Source of the DNA: Candidozyma auris
Taxonomy: Eukaryota > Ascomycota > Pichiomycetes > Serinales > Metschnikowiaceae
Assembly: GCF_003013715.1 (NCBI RefSeq)
Contig: NC_072814.1
Coordinates: forward strand, 496,001-560,000
DNA: 64,000 bases
Direction: 5' to 3'
Part shown: positions 1 to 9,020 of the stretch, piece after piece
How the letters are laid out: every line of letters begins with the position of its first letter
Numbering within the stretch: position 1 is the first letter of the stretch
Made by a program: the position numbers and the translations under genes
The notes under the pieces: generated by a model
The model's database searches: none
Seen by the model: the letters and a program-made list of their open reading frames with translations, nothing else
What the model was told of the DNA's origin: nothing

Positions 1-3000
1 TTATCACGATGTCATTGTAACCAAAGTACTTTATTTGCTTTTTAAAGTAGTCATGCGAGCATTCTCCCTCGTGTCTAACACCATCTGACCAGAAGGATAG
101 CTCAAAAAATTTACCCAAAGATAGGTAGTATATCTCATCAGTCATCACTGTGATCGGAGTTGAGTGATTACATTCTGGGCAATGACTCCACATAAGACGT
201 TCATCCCGACCTTTAAAATCATGAGAAGTAGTATCTACTCTCTCAATAATGAAGTCCACCTTTGCATTATCATGAACGTAGGTCCTGTAATGGTCGAGAA
301 GCAACTCTTGACACTCCTCGCAAGCCGTGGTGCATTCCTGAAGTATTTGATCTAAAAAGACACCGAGACACTTATCATTATCAGTATGAAAATCAATCAC
401 GACAATTACTGGCCCAGCACAAGGTGTCGCATGCTTGATAGAAACAGTTGAATAAAGCACATGTATGCTTCTATGAAAAATTGGGTATAGTTGATAGCAA
501 TTGAATTTGATGCTGTTTGACCAACCTCTTAATCGGCTATTAAATCCGTCCAAAAGACTCAACATGCGACTATTACACACGTAGCGAAGCATGGCAATTA
601 TATCCTCAAAACCATTGAATCGATCAGGATCAACATCGATTTTTGCTTTAGTAAGCCACTCCACATCAAATTCATCGGGGTTTGTCACTCGTTGAATTTT
701 TTGATAAAAAGATGCAAAGTCGATTAATGATACGAAGGCATTTACCACGTTTAATAGCACACCTGGTAAGCGAAAGTTCACCGACGGTGAGACACTCAAA
801 TAGCGCTCGGTAAAAAGTCTGATATAGTTTACTATGCCATAATGTTCGATGGATTGAAGACAGGCGACAATAGCTGAATCGTCGATGTTCTGTGCATCTT
901 CAATTGATCTTTCCAAGAGTTTCAATGTGTCCAAGCCTGGGCGTGGGTCCAGTTCTCGAAAAGTCAAAGAGAGGGTGTTGAAGAAGCTTTTTTCAAATTT
1001 TGCGTTCCAAAGAGCTGGCGTGAGCGTTTCAGTAGTATATTTTGCGCCACTCAAGGCTTCACTGTCTTCACCTCTCAAACAAATCGTAAATCCATATTGT
1101 GTATCACATCCCGTGAAAAAGGCGTATGTCTTGACAACGTCGGTGTGTACAAACTTTCGAATCTCGAATAACCCACAGGATCCTAAACTACCTTTCTTAA
1201 AAAAAAGATCGTTCACCGTCGAGAATATGTCGCCCCTTGTATACCTTGAAATTCGCTCAATTACTTGAGGTTTGACATTTGAAAGAACCGTCACATTAGC
1301 TTCTTCGAGCAATTTCAAGGCAAGCCCGCAAACCGTATCACCGACAACAATAACATCCGGCTCAAGCGACACTAACCGTGAAACAAGATTGCCAATGTAA
1401 ACAGATTGTTGAGAGTTGACGATTCTCAAGCTGATGAACTGTTCCTTGTGCTTCAAGTATTCAAGTGGAAACATCAACAAGGCGATTTTGGGGTTTTCAA
1501 TTCGCAGTTGCATTCGCTTAGAATCAATATTTTTAGTAATGAAAAGACCGTCCACAACGTGGGTATCTTCAATTTTACCGCCCGAAAGCTTCTTGAACTT
1601 CACATACTGCTTTATATCTAGAGTATCAGAAAGCCGAAGCTGGTAAACTTTTTTGAGAGCAGCAAACAACACATTTCCCCATCGCTTTTGATCACTGGGG
1701 TCAGATATGTCACAGTCTGCAAGTGATTGTAGTAGTAGCTTGTGCATAAAGTCATCGTAGACTTTGTCAATGGTTGGTAGGAGGCCATTAAAGTAGCCTG
1801 TCAAGTCACTGTCATGAACTTCACCGTCAAAGTTGAAAGGCTCGACAGAATGATGTGGCTCACTTGCAGAAGTCCTCTCGTCCCACGTCTTATGAGCCAA
1901 CGGAGAAGCGCTAGACAAGCCGAAAGATGTTTGAGCTTTCGTTATGCTGCTGCTCTTATCGGAATCTCTGGTATTGGGCAAGGCAACTGCGCCAAACGGA
2001 GTCGGGGACGTCGGCGTTGATTGCGGACTGTCAACGTATGGCCGATTAAATTCAGTTGACACTTCGAGTTGTGGAGGTTTAAATGTGGCCGTAGCGAATG
2101 ACGTTCTGTTTTTCAATCTATTCATACGTTTTTGTCGCATCCTATTCAACGACGCTTTCGCTCTTTCAGATGATCTGTGGTCAGAGCGATACTTATTGGC
2201 ATTGATTCCAAAGTTGAGTGTAGCTTGATCAGCATCAGTATGCCTGCCGAATCCCATTGGATTCGGAATATACTTGTCATTGACATTCATCGATGGGAAT
2301 TCGTGCAAGGTCGGTACCAGCGATAATGATTGGTTTAGCACCTTTGGTGTTGGAGACAGAGACGATCTTGGATCGATTGACAGATAACCATTATTGAGTG
2401 AGGTGTACAAGGATAAAACCTTTTCATCCTCATTTTCGCTTTCATAGTCGTCCTCTCGCTCTGACTCGAAACCAGCTCGGTGCTTCGTAAGAGCACCCAG
2501 ACGAGGAACTCTTTCGGAAGTAGATCTTGTTAGCCTGTAAGGGTTTCTATGCAAAAAGGAGCTGTAAAGTTTTCCAAGATTCTCAAGACTATTGGGGCGA
2601 ACAACTTCTGGAGAAAGGTCTTGAGTGTCATGATAGGGAGAATTCCAGGTCGTCAATTGTTCTTTACCAGGTTCAGCAGATGGTCCAGATCCCTGGTTGT
2701 GTACTGCATTCCGCATAGCAAGAGCTGCTAAATTTTGTTTCACTGGCATCACATTATTGGAATAGGAACTTCTCGAAACTGGGATTTCGACAACCTCTCC
2801 TGTACGTGTCGTCGGAATAGCCATCTGAGGGGCATGCTTGAAGGAAGTGACTTCGTTACTCTTTTGATTGCCCTCCTTGTTGCTGATGTAATTAACTGTA
2901 GAGGCCCCACTCAGCGATCTTGTATGCTTTCTATTGCTCTTCTGGCCTGCCAGTGCAAGAGACTCACTCGTTAAACTATCTCGTCTCGAATTTATAGATT

Positions 3001-4681
3001 TAGAACGAAACCTCATTAAGGGGTGATCGGCGCTTGAAAGTTTGGAGTAGTGGTCTTGTTGATCAGACTGAGTACTAAGAACTTCACTCTCAACGTCTTC
3101 TTCTTCAGATGAGCTCAGTGAATCATCACTTAAGTACACAATGACATCACTGTAACATGGCTTACAGACTCTGAGTTTGTCATTGAAAATTTTGTGCTCC
3201 TTTTCTTTATTCTTCTTCAGCTTCTCATGTTTATACTGACTGTAGGATATAAAGAGCGTGCAGTTGGAGCAAAATATTTGCCCACAAAATCGACAATGAT
3301 GTTTCCTTCTAAAAGCTGTGAACGGTTTGAAACAGTTTAAACAATCGGTGACAAAGGAATCGTTCATCCAGTATTTTTTGGGTATGCCGCCGTTCTTAAG
3401 TGGATTATCAGAAAGTTTGCGGGCGATTTTCTTCTTCCTCTGCTTGGTTAGTTCGCCCGTGATAGAGCTGGCAGAGGATCCTTTGCCGGGAATATTGTTG
3501 TTGATGATACTTCTAGCGCTGTAAAACAAGGAATTCGACAAACTAGAAGAGATCTTTCTTGTGATGGAAGGTGTTCTCTCAACCGAAGTAGAGGTAGATG
3601 ATGGTGGAGACAGCGATGGAAGTGGAGCTTGTCTTTCGAGCTTCGCTGGAGTAGGCTCAATCCTGCTGCTTTTATTAGGCTGTCTAGGTGATAGACGCAG
3701 GGTTAATGGAGATGCGGAAACGGTGTCATTGTTTATGGTCTCCAAGTCCGAGGCCGAGTCGTCAGACAATTCAAAATCGTTTGGAAGGTTGTTAAAGATG
3801 GATGAGATTCTATTCTGAAGTGTCTTGGTATCGCTTTTGCACGAAACATTCTCCTTCGATGAAGATGCTGGAATATTGTTGTTCTGATGGATCAGAGAAG
3901 CTTTCGAATTTTTCAGCTCGGAATCAGCACTCCGTATTGTTATATCAGCCTGTGATACAACTGGAGCATGAACCTTGGTGGTGCTCATAGTTGAAATACG
4001 CAAGGATTTGTTGTCTGACATGACTCTTGGGTTCATATCGGAATTCATCCTGAACAAAGGGGGAGCTTTCGCCCTACCTGGAGACACTCCCGTGATGCTC
4101 TCTGCCCGTTTCACGGATGCCGGAGATGCTGGAGGTATTATTGACCCACGATTGTTCGTCGAAGGATTTAGCCATGGGTCTGTGTTCGGTTTTTTTAGTG
4201 TACTATCCGGAGCTGGTGCTCGAGGAACCTGAGTAGGCGAGTTTTGTCCTCCCGTGAAATTTCTCATTGGTTCTTGATCTGTACCTTTGCTCGAGCGCCG
4301 TGAGACCAGCTTGTCGAGAGATGATGCAACAGATACTGCGGAGCTATGCTGTTTCGATGTCGGCGTAGCAATTGCCTTCCTGACTGGAGTTGTGGGGGCC
4401 GAGTGGTCATGGTAGATTGACTGAGAATCTGTGGGATCTGTGGGCAAATCTGGAGCCTCGGTGTGGTGGCGAGGCGATGCGTAAGAGTGAACTAAGTTGG
4501 AAGCGTTATTGGTGACTTTCCTTAACGTCTTGGTGATGATTTTAGAGAATGACCGGTTGGCGGTCTCCTCAGGATCCGGTAGCGTGGGGAAGGAGACAAA
4601 ATCGTCGTTGACCGACTCAGTGTCGCTGTCGTTTGTGAACAGCAATGAATGGGTATCGTAGGAAAGATGTCGTGACACCAT
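1..4681 (-). CDS. FAB1: 1-phosphatidylinositol-3-phosphate 5-kinase Fab1 (partial, C-terminus outside window)
   Basis: An uninterrupted minus-strand frame runs from an ATG at 4681 to the left edge, giving 1560 codons plus one base. Fab1 makes PI(3,5)P2 on endosome and vacuole membranes. The first ~430 residues are Ser/Thr/Pro-rich and look disordered. A FYVE zinc finger follows (about residues 435-505) with the PI3P-binding signature RRKHHCRFCG and spaced CxxC pairs. A TCP-1/cpn60-like domain lies at roughly 930-1180 (VVGDTVCGLALKLLEEAN). A Cys-rich CCR-type segment runs to the edge (HCPECNHSTP, then LSLGKFFELSF). This FYVE, chaperonin-like, CCR order is specific to Fab1/PIKfyve. The C-terminal lipid kinase domain must lie beyond position 1. 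Codon 14 is CTG, probably serine here. The gene is divergent from VPS74 across a long intergenic stretch. Confidence 0.95.
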   Translation of the reverse strand, partial: MVSRHLSYDTHSLLFTNDSDTESVNDDFVSFPTLPDPEETANRSFSKIITKTLRKVTNNASNLVHSYASPRHHTEAPDLPTDPTDSQSIYHDHSAPTTPVRKAIATPTSKQHSSAVSVASSLDKLVSRRSSKGTDQEPMRNFTGGQNSPTQVPRAPAPDSTLKKPNTDPWLNPSTNNRGSIIPPASPASVKRAESITGVSPGRAKAPPLFRMNSDMNPRVMSDNKSLRISTMSTTKVHAPVVSQADITIRSADSELKNSKASLIHQNNNIPASSSKENVSCKSDTKTLQNRISSIFNNLPNDFELSDDSASDLETINNDTVSASPLTLRLSPRQPNKSSRIEPTPAKLERQAPLPSLSPPSSTSTSVERTPSITRKISSSLSNSLFYSARSIINNNIPGKGSSASSITGELTKQRKKKIARKLSDNPLKNGGIPKKYWMNDSFVTDCLNCFKPFTAFRRKHHCRFCGQIFCSNCTLFISYSQYKHEKLKKNKEKEHKIFNDKLRVCKPCYSDVIVYLSDDSLSSSEEEDVESEVLSTQSDQQDHYSKLSSADHPLMRFRSKSINSRRDSLTSESLALAGQKSNRKHTRSLSGASTVNYISNKEGNQKSNEVTSFKHAPQMAIPTTRTGEVVEIPVSRSSYSNNVMPVKQNLAALAMRNAVHNQGSGPSAEPGKEQLTTWNSPYHDTQDLSPEVVRPNSLENLGKLYSSFLHRNPYRLTRSTSERVPRLGALTKHRAGFESEREDDYESENEDEKVLSLYTSLNNGYLSIDPRSSLSPTPKVLNQSLSLVPTLHEFPSMNVNDKYIPNPMGFGRHTDADQATLNFGINANKYRSDHRSSERAKASLNRMRQKRMNRLKNRTSFATATFKPPQLEVSTEFNRPYVDSPQSTPTSPTPFGAVALPNTRDSDKSSSITKAQTSFGLSSASPLAHKTWDERTSASEPHHSVEPFNFDGEVHDSDLTGYFNGLLPTIDKVYDDFMHKLLLQSLADCDISDPSDQKRWGNVLFAALKKVYQLRLSDTLDIKQYVKFKKLSGGKIEDTHVVDGLFITKNIDSKRMQLRIENPKIALLMFPLEYLKHKEQFISLRIVNSQQSVYIGNLVSRLVSLEPDVIVVGDTVCGLALKLLEEANVTVLSNVKPQVIERISRYTRGDIFSTVNDLFFKKGSLGSCGLFEIRKFVHTDVVKTYAFFTGCDTQYGFTICLRGEDSEALSGAKYTTETLTPALWNAKFEKSFFNTLSLTFRELDPRPGLDTLKLLERSIEDAQNIDDSAIVACLQSIEHYGIVNYIRLFTERYLSVSPSVNFRLPGVLLNVVNAFVSLIDFASFYQKIQRVTNPDEFDVEWLTKAKIDVDPDRFNGFEDIIAMLRYVCNSRMLSLLDGFNSRLRGWSNSIKFNCYQLYPIFHRSIHVLYSTVSIKHATPCAGPVIVVIDFHTDNDKCLGVFLDQILQECTTACEECQELLLDHYRTYVHDNAKVDFIIERVDTTSHDFKGRDERLMWSHCPECNHSTPITVMTDEIYYLSLGKFFELSFWSDGVRHEGECSHDYFKKQIKYFGYNDIVI

Positions 4682-4951
4682 CGTCTCTATAAATTGTGGG
4701 ACTCCAAAATCTGGCTATTTTGGTAGTTTACTATCGATGTATGATGTCTGAGGTTTCATGCAGCGCGAATCACCAACTTATAACTAGTTGGAGAGGGATA
4801 ATGCAATGGGTGAATCAGAGCCGTTTGATTTGACTTTGATCCTAACGATTGATTGAAGATTGTATTTGGCACTTAATTCTTTAAAACGAATTATGTCTTA
4901 TTTGCGCATGAGTGACTACAAAGGTACTAAGAACTGGTTACCGGCAGTGTT

Positions 4952-4961
4952 TGGGTGCAAA
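4952..4961 (-). promoter_or_regulatory. TTTGCACCCA motif upstream of FAB1
   Basis: An exact copy, read in the direction of FAB1, 271 bp upstream of its ATG. The same decamer recurs, gene-oriented, upstream of CHT4, PHO89, TDA11 and ELP2, with a one-mismatch copy at CLC1. The binding factor is unknown. Confidence 0.4.
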
Positions 4962-5566
4962 CACGCCTCTCACTGATAGTCAACAAAATTCTCACTTGCA
5001 GGCCCCCACTCTCTTCCTATCCGGAGACTATATGCTATCACTTGGGACGTAGCCAGATGTAGAATAGCAGACGACTTTATCCTCTCTTCCTTAGCGAACT
5101 GATGGGCAGCAGGCTGCTAAGTAGCGTTTTGTTTGCAAGTGACCGAAGCAAAGCGCAGAAAGGAGCCGAATATATTGTCATATAATTTGATAGTTATCTA
5201 TACAGAGCAATTGAATCCCTCTGTGGAAGTTACACCTGCAAAGCGATCATGTGGATAGATAAGTGAAGTTTAATTTAGGTGTCTGCCAGGGTTCGAAGAG
5301 GTCTGTGTAAATTAGGTAATAGCAGCGCTTGATGCCCAGGTCAAATGATTTATCTTTTGTTCTTTCCAAGACCTATTACAATCTTGATGTCGAATTACGT
5401 TGCACTTAAGAGATCTTTACTTCGAACAACTTTGCTCTAAAAAGCCTACAAAGCAAGTTTACCGGCTCTAATCTTAGCTGCAAAAAGTCCTTACAATAGC
5501 TCTCCTGCTGCGCTAAATGATTTCGGCACAAAAGTTTCACAGTATTCGAACACTACGATATTTTTG

Positions 5567-5613
5567 AAGCAGATGTTCAAAATCATCTGCTTAATCACTG
5601 CTTTTTGATTAAG
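5567..5613. repeat. Two adjoining inverted repeats (possible hairpins)
   Basis: AAGCAGATG at 5567-5575 pairs perfectly with CATCTGCTT at 5584-5592 across an 8-base gap. CTTAATC at 5590-5596 pairs with GATTAAG at 5607-5613 across 10 bases. The two stems share three bases, so they are alternative or only partly compatible structures. No coding sequence lies around them. Confidence 0.45.
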
Positions 5614-6327
5614 AAAATCAGTGTTATTACCTGTTTGAGACTAACTCTGCGCATTCCGTTTCGTAGTGAGTTCATCACAAGCAGCTTTCACATGAACATG
5701 GCCAAGGTTCGAAATACCCGACAGTTGGAACACGTATAACGGATTCTTCTTCTCTCGGAATCCACACTACCTTTAGATTTGTTACTTATCTCTGCTCAGT
5801 GTAATGAACCCTCGCACTGGAAATTCGTTGACAACTGCACAAAATCCAACGAACTCTCATCCCGATTTCGGTTACCTCCACAGTCAGGCATCTACACAAA
5901 TTGATTGTGAAAGCAAGGACTATTGGATCTGCTACTGTTAAGGTATAGCAAATCAGTGATTGACGAACAAGTTTCTTGTAATTTCATGTACTTTGTAGAA
6001 TGAGAGAGTCGCAAGAGTAGATTCGCCGTCGATGTCTACGCAATTACTTCCCTTGATCATCTCTCCATGATTCTCGGCTCATACTTGAGACCTATGCGAG
6101 AGAAAGGCCCTGCCAAGGTACATGCTGATGCTGTTAGCCGCCTTGGAGTTGGCTCTGTCAGGTGAACAAGGCGCACTAAATGAAGGAAAAAAACACTGGG
6201 TGGGAAATTCAACCTTGGACCCTCTCGTTCTCACGCAAAGAATATTATCACTCTATCCAGAGTTATCTTCATCGACCGTGTGTTTCCCTATTGCCGACTC
6301 TGCACCCACTACATTTTCCTATAGATA

Positions 6328-7350
6328 ATGTCCTCTGTGTTGCAGAAGCGTCGTGGGGCAAAGTCCTCCACACCAACTACGACAGGAAGGTCAAACTCTT
6401 TCGACGAGGACGATGTGTCAAGAGACAGAACGCCCGACCACAAGATTGGGGTCGACAGTAAGGATATTGCTGACCGTCACGCGTTGAAAGTGCCTTTTTT
6501 AACGCTCATGGAGGAAGTTTTGTTGATGGGGCTCAAGGATAAGGAAGGCTACTTATCTTTTTGGAATGACAACATATCCTACGCTCTTCGTGGGTGTATC
6601 TTGTTGGAATTGACGTTCAGAGGTAAAATCACGTTGGTCAATGACCCGGCAAGGCGTAGATTTGAGCTAAGTGATCGCTTGGTCGAGGTTGTGGACACCG
6701 ATCCCACGGGCGAGGTGTTGTTGGACGAGGCACTCAAAATCATGAAAAACGACGAAGGGCATTTGTCTGTATCTAACTGGATCGATTTGTTATCCGGCGA
6801 AACTTGGAACTTGATGAAAATTTCCTACCAATTGAAGCAGGTGAGAGAGAGACTAGCCAAGGGTTTGGTCGACAAAGGTGTGTTGAGGACAGAACGCAAG
6901 AACTTTTTCTTATTTGATATGGCTACTCACCCTGTAGCTGACAAAATGTCGAAGGAATATATCAGAAACAGAGTTTTGAATATATTAACCCAGAAAACAG
7001 TGGACTTGGATTCCTTGAGCAATGACCACTTTCCTGCTGATACCTCGTTGCGGTACTTAAGGACAATAGCTTTGGTATGCGGTGCTTACGCTGCCAATGT
7101 CTTGGAAAATGTGTTGATGTCTTTGAACTACGACAAGAGGGACCAGGCTTTTGCCCGCGCTGACGAGTTGTTGAACGACTATAGCGAATATCCATTCCAC
7201 CTCAAGGGTACCCCTAGTCCATTGGGCATCAGCACAAACTTGCCTGCTGAGGTGAACAAAGAAATTGAGCAAAGCTCGGCTACTGAATTGCAGTTGGAAT
7301 TGGTGGCAGCTGTGTTGAGTGTTTTCGCAAGGATGGACTCCATCTTGTGA
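6328..7350 (+). CDS. VPS74: Golgi PI4P-binding glycosyltransferase-retention factor Vps74 (GOLPH3 family)
   Basis: A 340-residue GPP34/GOLPH3-family protein, close to the 345 residues of the S. cerevisiae protein. It binds PI4P on Golgi membranes and the tails of mannosyltransferases, keeping them in early Golgi cisternae through COPI. The first ~50 residues are polar and basic, followed by the conserved core ([24 protein letters not shown]). Trp79 and Arg88 have the spacing of the PI4P-contacting Trp88/Arg97 of yeast Vps74. [20 protein letters not shown] and the hydrophobic C-terminal helix ([14 protein letters not shown]) also match. The ATG at 6328 gives an N-terminus (MSSVLQKRR) like that of S. 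cerevisiae (MSTLQRRR), so the start looks right. Confidence 0.96.
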   Translation: MSSVLQKRRGAKSSTPTTTGRSNSFDEDDVSRDRTPDHKIGVDSKDIADRHALKVPFLTLMEEVLLMGLKDKEGYLSFWNDNISYALRGCILLELTFRGKITLVNDPARRRFELSDRLVEVVDTDPTGEVLLDEALKIMKNDEGHLSVSNWIDLLSGETWNLMKISYQLKQVRERLAKGLVDKGVLRTERKNFFLFDMATHPVADKMSKEYIRNRVLNILTQKTVDLDSLSNDHFPADTSLRYLRTIALVCGAYAANVLENVLMSLNYDKRDQAFARADELLNDYSEYPFHLKGTPSPLGISTNLPAEVNKEIEQSSATELQLELVAAVLSVFARMDSIL

Positions 7351-7515
7351 GTGACCTTCTCTCTGTTGCATAGAATTGACCTACGGTTGTATCCATGTGT
7401 AAGCTGAATCTAGAGCGCATATACAGCTATGATACATCATTTAATGAACCCTACCTTATTAGCGTCACGTAAATGCAAACCTACCTTTTTTTTATTTACT
7501 ACCCTATGCTAAAGC

Positions 7516-8730
7516 TTAAACCCAATTTTCTGAACTTTCCAACACCTCCGTTCCACCCAAGTTATCGACGAACTTCTTCACCAACCTCCTATCTTCTTCT
7601 TTCGACTCACCTTTTGACTCCCACCAGAAGCCACCAGCAAGGCCTTTATTAAGAACATAAGATGCCTTGTGATTTGTGGACTCTGGACTATCATAAGTGA
7701 TGAAGACATCCTTTTGTGAGTCATAAGCATGAGCAGCCACTTTTTCGTGATCAAATTGCTCAATTCCCCTATCTATTAAATGATAGTCTATCGTGTCTGA
7801 GCCATAAGGATTTTCTCTGGAAAACAGGCTTCCTATTTTGGGCTCGGAGGGCTTGTAATATTGCCTTCCATACAATGGCATACCCATAAGTATCTTCAGA
7901 GTATCTACCAATCGAGAGTAGAATTGGATAATGGCGTCGCAGTTCAAGTCAGTGTCGCCATTGTGACCATACATGTTCGAGTGATATCCGATCTTCTGAG
8001 AGAATGTGGAAGCGGCAAAATCGTAAGCCATAACGTTCCAGTATGTGATCACTTGATCAATGGCACCAAAATCAATATACTTGCTGTGGTATTCGCTAGC
8101 TGGCGAGGCGATAGTCAATATCAAGCCGGCTCTTAAATCTGTCAATGCGGCTCGTAATCGATTAAGTAGACTCACCAATTGGTAGCCCTCTTGATCGTTG
8201 GCAGGAAACTCCCAATCTATGTCAATGCCATCAAACTTATGCTTTTCAACAAGCTTTATTGCCGTATCAACGAATTTCGTGAGCTTGGCCTCGTCCCTAG
8301 TTACCTGAGAGAATTGGTCGGCAGTTCCCCAACCCCCAATTGACATAACCACCTTCAAGTTCCTTTTCCTCTTCTTCAAGTTGGCTATCAGTCCCAAAGC
8401 TCCATCGGCATCACCCACAGGCATGTCGATGTCAGCCCACTGATCCGAGTAGCCAACCTCACCCGTTTGAGAGTCTATCTTCATAAAGGCGTAGAAAACA
8501 TGACTAAGATGGTCAGAGTCCATGTCCTCAGGAAAGTGTTTGGCCCCGTAAACAGACCAATTGGAGTAGTAGACGCCTGAAACAAGCTTCTTGGAATTGT
8601 TACCCATTCTAAAGCGAGTCCCGAAGATTACACCGAAAATAATAGCAATAACAGCAATTACGCCAATCACTGAAAGAATAGTAGTACGTTTGCGATTTCC
8701 CTGCGACTCTCCATCTTGAGTGCGAAACAT
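7516..8730 (-). CDS. CHT4: GH18 chitinase with N-terminal membrane anchor (Cht4-like)
   Basis: A 404-residue family-18 glycoside hydrolase that should cleave chitin beta-1,4 bonds. A basic N-terminus precedes one transmembrane segment at about residues 18-37, so this looks like a type II membrane protein rather than a secreted GPI or chitin-binding-domain enzyme. The fold motifs are intact: KVVMSIGGWG at 126-135 and DGIDIDWE at 167-174, with Glu174 the expected catalytic acid. VMAYDF and a C-terminal GFWWESKGE complete the barrel. There is no Ser/Thr-rich or chitin-binding tail. The match is to the Cht4/Cts2 group of yeast chitinases; the exact orthologue name is my inference. It is divergent from UBP14, with a 290 bp shared promoter. 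Confidence 0.88.
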   Translation of the reverse strand: MFRTQDGESQGNRKRTTILSVIGVIAVIAIIFGVIFGTRFRMGNNSKKLVSGVYYSNWSVYGAKHFPEDMDSDHLSHVFYAFMKIDSQTGEVGYSDQWADIDMPVGDADGALGLIANLKKRKRNLKVVMSIGGWGTADQFSQVTRDEAKLTKFVDTAIKLVEKHKFDGIDIDWEFPANDQEGYQLVSLLNRLRAALTDLRAGLILTIASPASEYHSKYIDFGAIDQVITYWNVMAYDFAASTFSQKIGYHSNMYGHNGDTDLNCDAIIQFYSRLVDTLKILMGMPLYGRQYYKPSEPKIGSLFSRENPYGSDTIDYHLIDRGIEQFDHEKVAAHAYDSQKDVFITYDSPESTNHKASYVLNKGLAGGFWWESKGESKEEDRRLVKKFVDNLGGTEVLESSENWV

Positions 8731-8740
8731 GTGTTGCCTA

Positions 8741-8750
8741 TGGGTGCAAA
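8741..8750 (-). promoter_or_regulatory. TTTGCACCCA motif just upstream of CHT4
   Basis: An exact copy of the recurrent decamer in the orientation of CHT4, ending 11 bp from its start codon. It lies in the promoter shared with UBP14, so it could serve either gene. Confidence 0.4.
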
Positions 8751-9020
8751 CCTAGAAGATGAAAATACAATTCTTTCGAGAGTTTCACCACGATAAGCGT
8801 TATACACTCAAATATAGAGCGTTCGAATTACAGAATTGGCCATAATTGGACCTTCCATGGAATTCCCATAGATGATCTATCTTACGGAGTGCCAGCCCAT
8901 ATTATCACCACAGCTCCCCGTCTCTGCAGTACTTCACCACCTTACAGCCCAGTGTTGCCTTCATCTACGACAACGTCTACTCCTATATTAGCATTAGGGC
9001 AACTCGAGCAAAAATCACAC

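Larger units (their letters stand above)
4682..6327. other. Long gene-free region between FAB1 and VPS74
   Basis: About 1.65 kb separates the divergent starts of FAB1 and VPS74. No ORF here begins with ATG, has useful length and resembles a protein, and I found no tRNA. It holds one TTTGCACCCA-type motif (4952-4961) and a pair of overlapping perfect inverted repeats (5567-5613). It presumably carries both promoters. The length leaves room for an unannotated non-coding transcript, but nothing proves one. Confidence 0.6.

Noticed and set aside
5280..5320. GGTTCGAA-like B-box sequence (also at 5706-5715)
   Set aside because: No acceptor stem, D-arm or anticodon arm can be built around either copy, and the bases after TTCGAA do not continue as in a tRNA T-arm.
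8889..9020. N-terminal extension of UBP14 to 8889
   Set aside because: It begins with GTG, has no ATG and adds Pro/Ser/Thr-rich sequence not found in Ubp14; the 9021 ATG matches the family.
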